Assembly: GCA_944386985.1 (NCBI GenBank)
Contig: CALXDD010000009.1
Location: forward strand, 1-64,000
Reading direction: 5' to 3'
Length of the DNA stretch: 64,000 nt
Source of the DNA: an uncultured Oscillospiraceae bacterium
Lineage (GTDB): Bacteria; Bacillota; Clostridia; Oscillospirales; Oscillospiraceae
This document shows positions 7,901 through 16,516 of this stretch, in pieces. Each line of letters opens with the position of its first letter. Position 1 is the first letter of the stretch. Under the pieces are notes generated by a model. It saw only the letters and a list, made by a program, of their open reading frames with translations, did not search any database and was not told the DNA's origin. A program made the position numbers and the translations under genes.

Positions 7901-7929
7901 TATACAAACCTTTCAAAAGAGGGTATAAT
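7901..7929 (+). promoter_or_regulatory. probable promoter of the DUF4364 gene
   Basis: TATACA, 17-base spacer, TATAAT. The -10 is perfect, the -35 weak. The start codon follows 40 bases later. Confidence 0.45.
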
Positions 7930-7969
7930 AAGTTAGAATATACAAATTCCTACGATTGGAGGCCCTTCT

Positions 7970-8521
7970 ATGAGCGAATTTGCCGGATTTATCAGCGATA
8001 AGCTGGAGATCAAGCTGCTGATCCTCTATATCGCCGACCGCCTGGTGGAGGCGGCCCCCTTCGAAGTACTGCAAGAATTGTCCATGTGCGACCAGGGCGT
8101 GGACTATTTCGCCTTCTCTGACTGTCTGGCGGACCTGGTCCGTACGGAGCACCTGACGCTGAAGGACGACAAGTACCTCATCACCCGGAAGGGACGAGAC
8201 AACATCCGGGCCTGTGAGTCCGGCCTGCCCTACTCCGTCCGCACCCAGGTGGACAAGGCGGTGGTGGCCTTCAACCATAAGCTGCGCCGCAGTTCCTTGG
8301 TCACAAGTCAGGTCTCTCCCCGGCCCAAGGGCGGGTTTACTGTATCCCTCTCCCTCAGCGACGAACTGGACAATATTATGAAGATGGAGCTGATGGTCAC
8401 CCAGGAGCGGATGGCCAGGAAGATTGAACGCAACTTTCAGAGCTGGGCAGAGGACATCTACTCGAAGATCATTGAGATCCTCTATGAGGACGGTACAAAA
8501 GGCAAAGGAAACAACGAATAG
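7970..8521 (+). CDS. DUF4364 family protein
   Basis: A 183-residue cytoplasmic protein of the DUF4364 family, widespread in Clostridia. The N-terminal 75 residues form a winged-helix-like segment ('DKLEIKLLILYIADRLVEAAPFEVLQELSM', then 'LTLKDDKYLITRKGRDNI'). The C-terminal part is a beta-rich region and a final helix ('MVTQERMARKIERNFQSWAEDIYSKII'). This looks like a DNA-binding regulator, but no target is known to me. TTGGAGG lies 8 bases before ATG 7970. It is a single-gene unit closed by a strong terminator, and is the first chromosomal gene after the element. Confidence 0.85.
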   Translation: MSEFAGFISDKLEIKLLILYIADRLVEAAPFEVLQELSMCDQGVDYFAFSDCLADLVRTEHLTLKDDKYLITRKGRDNIRACESGLPYSVRTQVDKAVVAFNHKLRRSSLVTSQVSPRPKGGFTVSLSLSDELDNIMKMELMVTQERMARKIERNFQSWAEDIYSKIIEILYEDGTKGKGNNE

Positions 8522-8530
8522 GTGTTTTAC

Positions 8531-8571
8531 CCCCCCGCGGAGGCTTCCCTCTCCGCGGGGGCGGTTTTTTC
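8531..8571 (+). terminator. intrinsic terminator after the DUF4364 gene
   Basis: An 11-bp G+C stem (CCCCCGCGGAG / CTCCGCGGGGG) with an 8-base loop, then a T-run (8565-8571). Confidence 0.9.
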
Positions 8572-8581
8572 TATCTGACAA

Positions 8582-8629
8582 AGGCAAAAAGCCAAGCGCC
8601 CCCGCAGAACGTAGATTCTGCAGGGGCGC
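8582..8629 (-). terminator. probable terminator of the Clp operon (minus strand)
   Basis: GCGCCCC-C-GCAGAA pairs with TTCTGC-A-GGGGCGC around a 6-base loop; on the minus strand it is followed by TTGGCTTTTTG. It lies just past the last minus-strand gene of the block. Confidence 0.65.
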
Positions 8630-8651
8630 CTCTTTCCTGTCGCAGAGGAAA

Positions 8652-8861
8652 TTACAAGGAGAAGTCCTCTTTGGTCAGCTTGTCCGTATTCAGTTTGACC
8701 GGTCGGGGCGGCACCCGCTTGAGGGGGTCGTACCGAAAGGCCCGGCAGCTGCTGCCGGCGGCCACAATTCCCTTACGGCTGCATACCACCTCGCTGTCGC
8801 TGAGGGGGTTGCCCCGCTTGCAGTAAGAACAGCTGGGCTCGATATCCTTACGAAACAACAT
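8652..8861 (-). CDS. small Cys-rich conserved protein
   Basis: A 69-residue protein with four cysteines in a zinc-binding-like spacing: 'CSYCKRGNPLSDSEVVC' and a later Cys in 'GSSCRAF'. The C-terminal half contains 'RYDPLKRVPPRPVKL'. It is probably a structural zinc or metal-binding protein of unknown role. It lies 26 bases after the Clp ATPase gene on the same strand, so the two are likely cotranscribed; GGAGAGAG precedes the start. I recall similar small proteins in related genomes but no function. Confidence 0.7.
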   Translation of the reverse strand: MLFRKDIEPSCSYCKRGNPLSDSEVVCSRKGIVAAGSSCRAFRYDPLKRVPPRPVKLNTDKLTKEDFSL

Positions 8862-8887
8862 GGTTCTCTCTCCTCTCCCCGCTTGCC

Positions 8888-11197
8888 TTACAGTGTCTGC
8901 AGCACCACCTGATCCCCCTCCGCCGTGGCGCGGATCTGGGTGACGGGGGCGTCGTAGCTGTCGATGATCGCGGTGGCGATCCGGTCCTCCAGCTCCTTCT
9001 GAATGGTCCGGCGCAGATTCCGGGCGCCGTAAGCCATGGAGTAGGACTTCTTCACCAGATACTCCACCAATGCGTCGTCATAGTTGAAGGTGAGTCCCTT
9101 CTCCTTCAGGGAATCCCGCAGCTCGTCCAGCATGATCCGGGCAATGCCGCGGAAGTTCTCCTCCGTCAGCTTGTTGAAGTAGACAATCTCGTCCACCCGG
9201 TTGATGAACTCCGGGCGGAGGAAGGACTGCAGCGCCTTCATGGCCCGCTCCTTCCCCTGCTCGTTCACCGTCCGGTTGAAGCCCACGCTTCCCTCCTTCC
9301 GGTCACTGCCGGCGTTGGAGGTCATGACGATCACCGTGTTCTCAAAATTCACCTTCCGGCCATGAGCGTCGGTGATCTGGCCATCATCCAGAATCTGGAG
9401 CAGCACATTCAGAACATCCGGATGGGCCTTCTCGATCTCGTCGAAGAGAATCACGCTGTAGGGCTTACGGCGGATCTTCTCGGTGAGCTGCCCTGCCTCG
9501 TCATAGCCCACATACCCCGGAGGCGAACCGATGATCCGGGAAACGGAGTGCTTCTCCATAAACTCGGACATGTCCAGACGGATGAGGCTCTCCGGGGCGT
9601 TGAAGAGGTCGTCCGCCAGCTGCTTGACCAGCTCCGTCTTGCCAACGCCCGTGCTGCCCACAAAGATAAAGCTCACCGGCTTGTGCTTGGGGCTGATGCC
9701 CACCCGGCTCCTCCGGATGGCAGCAGCCACCGCATCGATGGCCTCGTCCTGGCCCACGATCTTCCGCTTCAGCCGCTGATCCAACTCGCTGAGCCGCTTG
9801 AACTCCTCCTCCCGGATCTTGCTGGCCGGGATTTTGGTCCAAAGCTCAATGACCCGGGCCAGATTGTCCATGGTCAGCTGAGGATCCCCGTGGGACTTGA
9901 TCTCATCCAGCTCCTTCTGCAGCTGGATCTCCTTCACCTTAATCTCCGCCAGACGTTCAAAGTTGGGCTCCCCCTCCGTCTGGTTTTCGATCATGTCTTT
10001 CTCTTTGTAGTAATCCGCCAGTTCCCGCTCGATCTCCATTCGGCGGGAAATGCTGGGGTCCTTCAGATTGAGGTCTGAGCATGCCTCGTCGATAAGGTCG
10101 ATGGCCTTGTCGGGCAGGAAACGGTCGGTGATATAACGCTCGCTGAGCAGCACTGCCTGGCGAAGGATACCGTCAGGGATCTTCACCCCGTGGTGCTCCT
10201 CATAGTAGTGGGCGATGCCCTTGAGGATTTTCAGGGTATCCTCCATATTGGGCTCGCTGACCACCACCGGCTGGAAGCGCCGCTCCAAGGCCGTGTCCTT
10301 CTCAATGTGCTTGCGGTACTCGGCAAAGGTGGTAGCGCCGATGACCTGGATCTCTCCCCGGCTGAGAGCAGGCTTCAGGATGTTGGCGGCATTCATGCTG
10401 CCCTCAGCGTCGCCGGCGCCCACAATGTTGTGGACCTCGTCAATGACCAAAATCACGTTGCCGCACTTGCGGATCTCCTCAATGAGTCCCTTCATCCGGC
10501 TCTCAAACTGCCCCCGGAACTGGGTCCCCGCCACCAGGGCGGTGAGATCCAGGAGGAACACCTCCTTGTCCCGCAGTTTGAAGGGCACGTCCTTGGCGGC
10601 GATCCGCTGGGCCAGGCCCTCGGCAATAGCAGTCTTGCCCACGCCGGGCTCGCCGATGAGGCAGGGGTTATTCTTCTGCCGGCGGTTGAGAATCTGGATC
10701 ACCCGCTCAATCTCCTCTTCCCGACCGACGACCTGGTCCAGCTTGCCCTGGCGGGCCCGCTCGGTGAGGTTGATGCAGTAGTTGTCCAAAAACTTCCGCT
10801 TGGGCTTCTCGTTTTTCCGCTCCTTCTCCCGGGAACGGCTCTGCTCGCCGGGAGCAGTGGGAGCGGGAGAGTTGCCGCTGTTGTCAAAAAGGCGGTTCAG
10901 GAAGGGGAAGGTTGCGGTCTTGCCCTCCTCGTCGTCATCCTCCTCCCCATCGGCGGGGGGCATAAGGCCCTCCATACTCTCCGCACCGCCGAAGGCCTGC
11001 ATCATCTCGTTGGTGATGGTATCCAGATCCTCGTCGGTGATGCCCATGCGGTTCATCATCTCGCTGACCTGGGGCAGTCCCATCTCCTTGGCGCACTTGA
11101 GGCACAGCCCCTCATTGACGGTCTTGCCGTTCTCCAGCCGGGAAATGAACACCACCGCCACGTTTTTCTTACATCTGGTACATAAAGTCGGTTGCAT
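8888..11197 (-). CDS. Clp-type AAA+ unfoldase with N-terminal zinc finger (ClpE-like)
   Basis: A 769-residue ATP-dependent protein unfoldase that would feed substrates to ClpP. Residues 1-40 are a zinc finger (Cys6, Cys9, Cys32, Cys35), the mark of ClpE rather than ClpC, which has a double Clp-N domain. An acidic Met-rich linker follows. The first AAA+ domain starts near residue 150 ('[15 protein letters not shown]', Walker A 'GEPGVGKT', 'VIDEVH'); the second has Walker A '[10 protein letters not shown]', '[12 protein letters not shown]' and the C-terminal D2-small domain. A coiled middle region ('[15 protein letters not shown]') lies between them. Neighbours are cvpA upstream and the Cys-rich protein downstream. 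No CtsR or McsAB genes are nearby. Confidence 0.93.
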   Translation of the reverse strand: MQPTLCTRCKKNVAVVFISRLENGKTVNEGLCLKCAKEMGLPQVSEMMNRMGITDEDLDTITNEMMQAFGGAESMEGLMPPADGEEDDDEEGKTATFPFLNRLFDNSGNSPAPTAPGEQSRSREKERKNEKPKRKFLDNYCINLTERARQGKLDQVVGREEEIERVIQILNRRQKNNPCLIGEPGVGKTAIAEGLAQRIAAKDVPFKLRDKEVFLLDLTALVAGTQFRGQFESRMKGLIEEIRKCGNVILVIDEVHNIVGAGDAEGSMNAANILKPALSRGEIQVIGATTFAEYRKHIEKDTALERRFQPVVVSEPNMEDTLKILKGIAHYYEEHHGVKIPDGILRQAVLLSERYITDRFLPDKAIDLIDEACSDLNLKDPSISRRMEIERELADYYKEKDMIENQTEGEPNFERLAEIKVKEIQLQKELDEIKSHGDPQLTMDNLARVIELWTKIPASKIREEEFKRLSELDQRLKRKIVGQDEAIDAVAAAIRRSRVGISPKHKPVSFIFVGSTGVGKTELVKQLADDLFNAPESLIRLDMSEFMEKHSVSRIIGSPPGYVGYDEAGQLTEKIRRKPYSVILFDEIEKAHPDVLNVLLQILDDGQITDAHGRKVNFENTVIVMTSNAGSDRKEGSVGFNRTVNEQGKERAMKALQSFLRPEFINRVDEIVYFNKLTEENFRGIARIMLDELRDSLKEKGLTFNYDDALVEYLVKKSYSMAYGARNLRRTIQKELEDRIATAIIDSYDAPVTQIRATAEGDQVVLQTL

Positions 11198-11227
11198 AAT
11201 TCCTTAAACCTCCGGGAATCACCGGTC

Positions 11228-11854
11228 TCACACCGGCAGCAATTGTAATAGAATGGGGGCCGCTACAGACGCTTCCAGCGCCTGCGGGGTCACCAGCAAT
11301 CCTGTCTGTTCGTTGAGCCACAGCACCAGCAGCACCAGCAGCACGCCCTTCAGGGCCCCTGCCAGCACGCCGCCCAACGTGTTCATCTGGTGCAGCACCG
11401 GCAGCTTCAGCGCCGAATCCACTATGCGGATCACCAGCTTCAGCACCACCACCAGCAGCACAAAGGCCACCACAAACAGCAGCATATAGGCCATGTTGTG
11501 CAAAACCGTATCCGCCAGCACATCCACCGCCACATTGGCGATGTCGTCGATGGTATCCCCCGCCGTCAGGGTGTCCAGCAATCCCTTCAGGATGCCGGAA
11601 TAGCCGGAGTTCTCTGTCAGTGCGGTGAGATAGTCGGTGATGGACTGGCTCACCTGGCTCTCCAGCACCGGCCGCAGGTGCTCCATCACCTGGGCTGTGA
11701 AGACATTGGCCAGCCAGGATGCTCCGATAAGGGCCACCAGATAGGCCGCCAGATCCGCAAGGGTCCGAAACAGCCCCCGCTTCGCTCCGAAAAACACACA
11801 CACCGCCACAATAGCGATCAATACAAGATCCAATATAACAGATGATGTGATCAT
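11228..11854 (-). CDS. CvpA family membrane protein
   Basis: A 208-residue integral membrane protein. Four hydrophobic stretches are visible: about 5-25 ('VILDLVLIAIVAVCVFFGAKRG'), 30-50, 110-140 ('MAYMLLFVVAFVLLVVVLKLV') and 160-180 ('VLAGALKGVLLVLLVLWL'). The N-terminal 'FFGAKRGLFRTL' wording is typical of CvpA. The family was named for colicin V production but is general in bacteria and linked to envelope stress; the molecular role is unclear. AGGTGG precedes the ATG at 11854. It lies 30 bases before the Clp gene. Confidence 0.88.
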   Translation of the reverse strand: MITSSVILDLVLIAIVAVCVFFGAKRGLFRTLADLAAYLVALIGASWLANVFTAQVMEHLRPVLESQVSQSITDYLTALTENSGYSGILKGLLDTLTAGDTIDDIANVAVDVLADTVLHNMAYMLLFVVAFVLLVVVLKLVIRIVDSALKLPVLHQMNTLGGVLAGALKGVLLVLLVLWLNEQTGLLVTPQALEASVAAPILLQLLPV

Positions 11855-11915
11855 TTGCTACCACCTTTCCATGGAATCTTCCACAAATTTTGCCGCCGTC
11901 GCCAGCCCCTGGCCC

Positions 11916-13109
11916 TCACGGCAGATATCGGAAGGCCCGGCTGCCACCGATGACCAGCGCAGAGCCGTCGGTCTCCATCAGCACCCGATTGGCATAGTCA
12001 GTGTCCTCCAGACGGCCATACTCCTTGAGTTCCCTGTCGTAGATCACCAGGGAGTTGCTCATGAGCACCGCCAAATAGTTCCCGGCGGCAGACACATCCA
12101 GCACCTCCTGGGTCACATCCATGGAGGCGATGACCTCTCCAGCCTCGTCCACCGTCACCAGCGTGCCGATGCTGCCCGCCTGATAGCGGTTGAGCAGCAG
12201 CGCAATAAATCCGCTGCCCCCCAGACTGTACTGCCGGAGATAGAGGCCGCCGTAGGCATACTCCCCCATCTGCGTGCCCATTCCATCTGTGAAGGCAATA
12301 TCATTGTCAGAGATTGATACCCACGCGCTTTCCATTTGCTGGAGATCCATGGACAGGTGGTCCATCAGCAGCATCTCCCCACTGGGCTCCGTCTTATCCA
12401 GTTCATAGGTAATCTGCTGGGTGCAAAAGCTGCCGCCCTCCTGCCCCAGCGCCTCCACCAGAACGGTACGGCAGTCGGCGCTGGTCTGGGCGTCCATCAG
12501 GAAGCGTGAGGAGGAGTTGTAGGTAAAGACAGGCTGCTGCTGATCATTATACACCGTCACTGTCCCCTTATACCCGCTCTTCTCCGATACCACTGTCAAC
12601 CAGCCCTTCTCATTGAGCCGGGCGGAGATCCAGCCGTAGCCGTCCTCCAGCGTCAGTTCCAGTACCACCGCCTCCTTGGAGGTGACCACCAAGTTTCTTC
12701 CGCCGATGTCATAAGCCACCGCGAAATCACCCCCCACATCCAAGGCCGGCTGGCTCAGCTGGACTTGGTGAGAAAAAAAGGCGGTGCCGTCCTGCTCGAG
12801 AAACTGCAGGCTGTTCTGGCTGGCCACCACCAGCAGTTCCCCCAGCTGATTGAAGCAGTTGGTAGGATCAGAGGCAAAGGCGTAGCCCTCTTCGCCGCCA
12901 TCGCCATAGGCCAGCCAGCGGCGGGCGCGGTCCAGATAGGTGCTGTTCTGCAGCAGCACCACCGCCACCACTCCCAGCACCACCGCTGCTGTCAGCAAAA
13001 GGCCCCACAGCCGCCGCAGAAAGGCCCGGCCCCAGCGGCGCTTGGGGGCCTCCTCCTCTTCTCTCTCCTCTTGCTCTCGAAATTCATCCATTGAGCCGCT
13101 CATCCTCAT
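11916..13109 (-). CDS. DUF5711 family membrane-anchored beta-propeller-like protein
   Basis: A 397-residue protein with a charged cytoplasmic N-terminus (Glu-rich, then 'KRRWGRAFLRRL'), one membrane segment at about 34-54 ('LWGLLLTAAVVLGVVAVVLL') and a large outer part made of repeated short beta strands ('FASDPTNCFNQLGELLVVAS', 'LVVTSKEAVVLELTL', 'SNSLVIYDRELKEYGRL'), consistent with a PQQ/WD-like propeller. This matches DUF5711 proteins of Clostridia, whose function is unknown. The start is uncertain: ATGs at 13109, 13103 and 13091 are all possible, and all overlap the end of truA, so the genes are translationally linked. Confidence 0.8.
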   Translation of the reverse strand: MRMSGSMDEFREQEEREEEEAPKRRWGRAFLRRLWGLLLTAAVVLGVVAVVLLQNSTYLDRARRWLAYGDGGEEGYAFASDPTNCFNQLGELLVVASQNSLQFLEQDGTAFFSHQVQLSQPALDVGGDFAVAYDIGGRNLVVTSKEAVVLELTLEDGYGWISARLNEKGWLTVVSEKSGYKGTVTVYNDQQQPVFTYNSSSRFLMDAQTSADCRTVLVEALGQEGGSFCTQQITYELDKTEPSGEMLLMDHLSMDLQQMESAWVSISDNDIAFTDGMGTQMGEYAYGGLYLRQYSLGGSGFIALLLNRYQAGSIGTLVTVDEAGEVIASMDVTQEVLDVSAAGNYLAVLMSNSLVIYDRELKEYGRLEDTDYANRVLMETDGSALVIGGSRAFRYLP

Positions 13110-13839
13110 ACCATAGTCTTGTGAGATACAGTCCCCCCGGCGGCACCGTAGGCCCCGCCAGGGTCCGGTTGCCGGAGGCCAGGATCTGGGGAATATCCTC
13201 CGGCGTCAGCTTCCCCTCCGCCGCATACAGAACGGTGCCGGTGATGGCCCGTACCATATTATACAAAAATCCGTTGGCGCAGACCTTCAGCTCTAAAAGA
13301 TCCCCCCGGCGCTCCACCCGGCAGTAGTAGACGGTCCGCACTGTGGTTTTGGTCTCCGTCCCCACTGAGCGCACCGCCCGGAAATCGTGGGTTCCCTCAA
13401 AGGCCCGGGCCGCCCGGTCCAGCAGCGCCTCATCCAGGTGCTTGGGGTAGAAATAGGCTCGGTTGACATAAAAAGGATTTTTGATCCGGGAGTTGTAGAT
13501 GCGGTAAGTATACTCTTTCTTCAAACAGGAGCCGATGGCATTGAAGTCGTCGGCCACCTCGTAGGCAGCCTGGACCACAATATCTTCGGGGGTGTGGGTA
13601 TTCACCGCAAAGGGAAGCCGGTCCACGGGAATCCGGGAGTCCGTACGGAAATTGGCAATATAGGCCTCCGCATGGACCCCGGCGTCAGTGCGGCCGCAGC
13701 CGGTAATGTGAACCTTGTGGCCGCAGACCATGCCCACGGCCCGCTCCAGAGTTTCCCCCACGGTAACCTGGGTCTTCTGGACCTGCCACCCATGGTAGGC
13801 TGTCCCATTATACATCAGTTTCATGGCAAGATTCCGCAT
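13084..13839 (-). CDS. truA: tRNA pseudouridine(38-40) synthase TruA
   Basis: Converts uridines 38-40 of the tRNA anticodon arm to pseudouridine. About 251 residues, normal for the family. The catalytic Asp is Asp52 in 'GCGRTDAGVHA'; other family words are 'MKLMYNGTAYHGWQVQ', 'LKKEYTYRIYN', 'FEGTHDFRAV' and 'NGFLYNMVRAI'. I start it at ATG 13839 (MRNLAMKL), where other TruA proteins begin, although the frame stays open to 13851. The stop overlaps the next gene. A second copy of the first 11 codons lies 146 bases upstream (see the repeat at 13806-13986). Confidence 0.93.
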   Translation of the reverse strand: MRNLAMKLMYNGTAYHGWQVQKTQVTVGETLERAVGMVCGHKVHITGCGRTDAGVHAEAYIANFRTDSRIPVDRLPFAVNTHTPEDIVVQAAYEVADDFNAIGSCLKKEYTYRIYNSRIKNPFYVNRAYFYPKHLDEALLDRAARAFEGTHDFRAVRSVGTETKTTVRTVYYCRVERRGDLLELKVCANGFLYNMVRAITGTVLYAAEGKLTPEDIPQILASGNRTLAGPTVPPGGLYLTRLWYEDERLNG

Positions 13840-13986
13840 ATGACCTACCATCTTCTCCCTTAATACGTCTACTAAAGTGCCTCTCCTCGCGGCATAGCCG
13901 CTGCGGCCTACGCTACAAACAGGCCACCGGCCTGTTTGCTTTACGCTGCGGCATTATACATCAGCTTTATGGCGAGATTCCGCATA
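13806..13986. repeat. duplicated truA 5' end flanking a palindromic spacer
   Basis: 13806-13840 and 13952-13986 are 35-bp direct copies with 3 differences. On the minus strand the outer copy has its own ribosome site (GGGGAGG) and codes 'MRNLAIKLMYNAAA' before a stop, mirroring TruA residues 1-11. The spacer between the copies holds a palindrome (AAACAGGCC-ACC-GGCCTGTTT, about 13916-13936) bordered by further G+C repeats (GCCGCTGCGGCCTACGCTAC and TTTACGCTGCGGC). It looks like insertion of a small REP-like element or a partial tandem duplication. Confidence 0.7.
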
Positions 13987-14007
13987 GGCAGCCTCCCCTC
14001 TCTTTCG

Positions 14008-14829
14008 TCATTCCTCCGGCACAAGCTCCAGCAGAACCAGCTCCGGCGGGTTGAAAATTCTCGGCACCCGGGTGGACTCCCGGGCAAGGCCACGGCTCAC
14101 CACAAAGGCTGTGTCCTCCACCTGATAAAGCCCTCCGGCGTAATTGGGAAACCATCCCTGGTGAGGGGCATAAAGACCGTTGATCAGTCCCGGCAGCCGC
14201 CACTGGCCGCCGTGGGCATGACCGGACACCACCACCGTAAAGCCATAGGAAGCATAGAGATTGATCTCCTCCGGCCGGTGGGCCAGAAGAACGGAAGTCT
14301 CACCCTCCGCAGAAACAAAGGCAGACAGCTGCTCCTCCAGCTTCCCGGAATCGGCGTCATCCACCCCGTAGATGGTAATCTCCTGGCCCCGGAGGGTCCA
14401 GGTCACCTGTTCCCCCCGGAGCACAGCAATACCGAGAGCAGCAATCTTCTCACAGATCTCATCTACCCGACCAGTCCAGTATTCGTGGTTCCCGGTGACA
14501 TACACGCAAGGATATTCCCTTGCCAGTGCTTCCAGTACAAGGAAAGCGTTCTCCTCCGGCAGTACATCGTCCACAATATCCCCCACCAAAAGGACGCCGT
14601 CGGGCGCAATTGCCGCCACCGCCCGGAGAAGATCCTCCTGACCCTCTCCGTACGCACAGCTGTGGAGATCCGTCAGCACCGCCAGGCGCACTGTCGCCTC
14701 TACCGGCGCTTCAATCTGATAGTTCCTGGTGACCAGCCGGGTATCAAAGGCCCAAAAGAGAAGAACCGCCAAAACCGCCGCCGCAAAAATCCAGCGGAGA
14801 TATCTGCAAAGTTTCTTTGCTTTACACAT
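14008..14829 (-). CDS. membrane-anchored calcineurin-like metallophosphoesterase (YkuE/YaeI-like)
   Basis: A 273-residue dimetal phosphoesterase. A membrane anchor sits at about 10-28 ('YLRWIFAAAVLAVLLFWAFD'). The catalytic motifs follow in order: 'LTDLHS' (D-x-H), 'LLVGDIVDD' (GD), 'VTGNHEYW' (GNHE), 'LLAHRPE' and 'VVSGHAHGGQ' (GHxHGGQ). The family includes enzymes acting on UDP-sugars and lipids; the substrate here is not known. It starts inside the end of ecfT (8-base overlap), so it is probably the tail of the ECF operon, although a role in vitamin uptake is not implied. Confidence 0.9.
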   Translation of the reverse strand: MCKAKKLCRYLRWIFAAAVLAVLLFWAFDTRLVTRNYQIEAPVEATVRLAVLTDLHSCAYGEGQEDLLRAVAAIAPDGVLLVGDIVDDVLPEENAFLVLEALAREYPCVYVTGNHEYWTGRVDEICEKIAALGIAVLRGEQVTWTLRGQEITIYGVDDADSGKLEEQLSAFVSAEGETSVLLAHRPEEINLYASYGFTVVVSGHAHGGQWRLPGLINGLYAPHQGWFPNYAGGLYQVEDTAFVVSRGLARESTRVPRIFNPPELVLLELVPEE

Positions 14830-15631
14830 TCAGGAATCGCAGGGTATAAATCACAGCCAGCACCACGATGGCCAGGGCAAATGCGGCATAGTCGATCCCC
14901 TGATACCGCAACACCCGCAGCTTGGTACGGCCTTCGCCGCCGTGGTAGCAGCGGCACTCCATGGCCACTGCCAGCTCGTCGGCCCGACGGAAAGCGGAGA
15001 TGAAGAGGGGCACCAGCAGGGGCACCATGGCCTTGGCCCGCTGGAGAACGCTGCCGGACTCGAAGTCCGCCCCTCTGGCCTTCTGGGCAGACATGATCTT
15101 ATCCGTCTCCTCAATGAGGGTGGGGATAAAGCGCAGAGCAATGGACATCATCATGCTCAGCTCATGGATGGGCAGATGGAGTTTCTTCAGAGGACCCAGC
15201 AGGGTCTCCAGCCCGTCCGTGAGGGTGATGGGGCTGGTGGTGTAGGTCAGAAGGAAGGTGCCCATAATGAGCATCACAATACGGATGACCATGAAGAACG
15301 CCCGGTAGACTCCCTCCAAATTGATCGTAAAGATCCACCAGGAGAAGAGCACCGTGTCGCCCGGGGTCCAGAAAAGATTGATAACGCCGGTAAAGCAGAC
15401 GATAATCACCACCGGCTTCAGGCCCCGCACCAGGGATTTGAGGGGTACATGGGACACGGCGATGGCACTTCCCAGCACCAGAGCCAGGAAGGCGTAACTC
15501 ACAAACCAGTCGTTGGCGGAGAAGAGAGCCACAATATAGAGGATCTCTAAAATCAGCTTGGTACGGGGGTCTAAGCGGTGGGCCACACTGTTTCCTGGAA
15601 AATACTGGCCCAGGGTGATGTCCTTCAACAT
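14822..15631 (-). CDS. ecfT: energy-coupling factor transporter transmembrane protein EcfT
   Basis: The membrane scaffold that couples the two ATPases to exchangeable substrate-binding S proteins in vitamin and metal uptake. 269 residues with five or more hydrophobic spans. The family-defining coupling motifs are visible: 'AQKARGADFESG' (Ala-Arg-Gly) and 'AMECRCYHGGEGRT' near the C-terminus. 'HRLDPRTKLI' at the N-terminus is also typical. The start overlaps ecfA2 (GGATGTTGA), and a GGGGGGCGGAG ribosome site precedes it. No S component is in this window, as expected for a shared (group II) module. Confidence 0.95.
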   Translation of the reverse strand: MLKDITLGQYFPGNSVAHRLDPRTKLILEILYIVALFSANDWFVSYAFLALVLGSAIAVSHVPLKSLVRGLKPVVIIVCFTGVINLFWTPGDTVLFSWWIFTINLEGVYRAFFMVIRIVMLIMGTFLLTYTTSPITLTDGLETLLGPLKKLHLPIHELSMMMSIALRFIPTLIEETDKIMSAQKARGADFESGSVLQRAKAMVPLLVPLFISAFRRADELAVAMECRCYHGGEGRTKLRVLRYQGIDYAAFALAIVVLAVIYTLRFLNV

Positions 15632-16506
15632 CCGCTCCGCCCCCCTTTCAGCGCCAGAAGCGCCTTCTTCAGCTCCGCTACGGTGTACACGGCGGGATCA
15701 ATGGGCAGTCCCCGGCGGTGAAGTTCCATGGCCACCTTGGTGACCTGAGGCACCGTGAGCCCCACGGCCTCCAGCTCCGCCCCGCGGCTGAATACCTCGT
15801 GTGGGGTGCCGGTCATCACCACTCCGGCATCCGCCAGCACAGCGATGCGGTCAGCGTTTTCAGCAATCTCGTCCATGCTGTGGCTTACCACCACCACCGT
15901 GCTGCCGGTGGCCTGGTGGTAGCTTCGGATCTTCCCCATGAGGCTGTCTCGCCCGGCGGGGTCCAGCCCTGCGGAGGGCTCATCCAAAATCAGCACCTCC
16001 GGCATCATGGCGATGACCCCGGCGATGGCCACCCGGCGCTTCTGACCGCCGGAGAGCTCAAAGGGCGATTTCTCCATCAGCTCCGGAGAGAGGCCCACAA
16101 AACCCGCCGCCTCCTCGATCCGCTCCTGCAGGGCGGCGCCGGTGAGGCCCATATTCCTGGGGCCGAAGGCGATGTCCTTGCCAACCGTCTCCTCAAAGAG
16201 CTGATACTCCGGGTACTGGAACACCAGCCCTACCCGGAAGCGGACATCCCGGATCTTCTTGGGGTCGGCCCAGATATCCTGCCCGTGGAAGAGGATCTTT
16301 CCGGAGGTAGGCTGCAGAAGGCCGTTGAGATGCTGGATCAAAGTGGATTTTCCCGACCCGGTATGGCCGATGATTCCCAGGAACTCCCCGGGAAAAATGT
16401 CCAGGCTCATGTCCCGGACGGCGCTGCGGCAAAAAGGGGTCCCCTCGCCGTAGGTGTGGGTCAGATGATCCACGCGGATGATCGGTTCCAATGGTCTATC
16501 CCTCAT
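15625..16506 (-). CDS. ecfA2: ECF transporter ATP-binding protein EcfA2
   Basis: Second ATPase of the ECF module, 293 residues. ABC motifs in order: Walker A 'GHTGSGKSTL', Q-loop 'LVFQYPEYQLF', signature 'ELSGGQKRRVAIAG', Walker B 'EVLILDEPSAGLDP' and H-loop 'VVVSHSMDE'. 'FQYPEYQLFEETV' is characteristic of the EcfA group. It lies 10 bases after ecfA1 and overlaps ecfT, so A1, A2 and T are made from one message and should pair as a heterodimer on EcfT. Confidence 0.95.
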   Translation of the reverse strand: MRDRPLEPIIRVDHLTHTYGEGTPFCRSAVRDMSLDIFPGEFLGIIGHTGSGKSTLIQHLNGLLQPTSGKILFHGQDIWADPKKIRDVRFRVGLVFQYPEYQLFEETVGKDIAFGPRNMGLTGAALQERIEEAAGFVGLSPELMEKSPFELSGGQKRRVAIAGVIAMMPEVLILDEPSAGLDPAGRDSLMGKIRSYHQATGSTVVVVSHSMDEIAENADRIAVLADAGVVMTGTPHEVFSRGAELEAVGLTVPQVTKVAMELHRRGLPIDPAVYTVAELKKALLALKGGRSGC

Positions 16507-16516
16507 TTTCCTAAGC

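Noticed and set aside
7894..8001. 35-codon plus-strand frame with a strong AGGAGGTG ribosome site before the DUF4364 gene
   Set aside because: It overlaps the probable -35/-10 boxes and the DUF4364 start in another frame, and the product resembles nothing I know; the ribosome-like site may be chance.
10190..11185. 331-codon plus-strand frame opposite the Clp ATPase
   Set aside because: Shadow frame; the minus strand has full AAA+ motifs.
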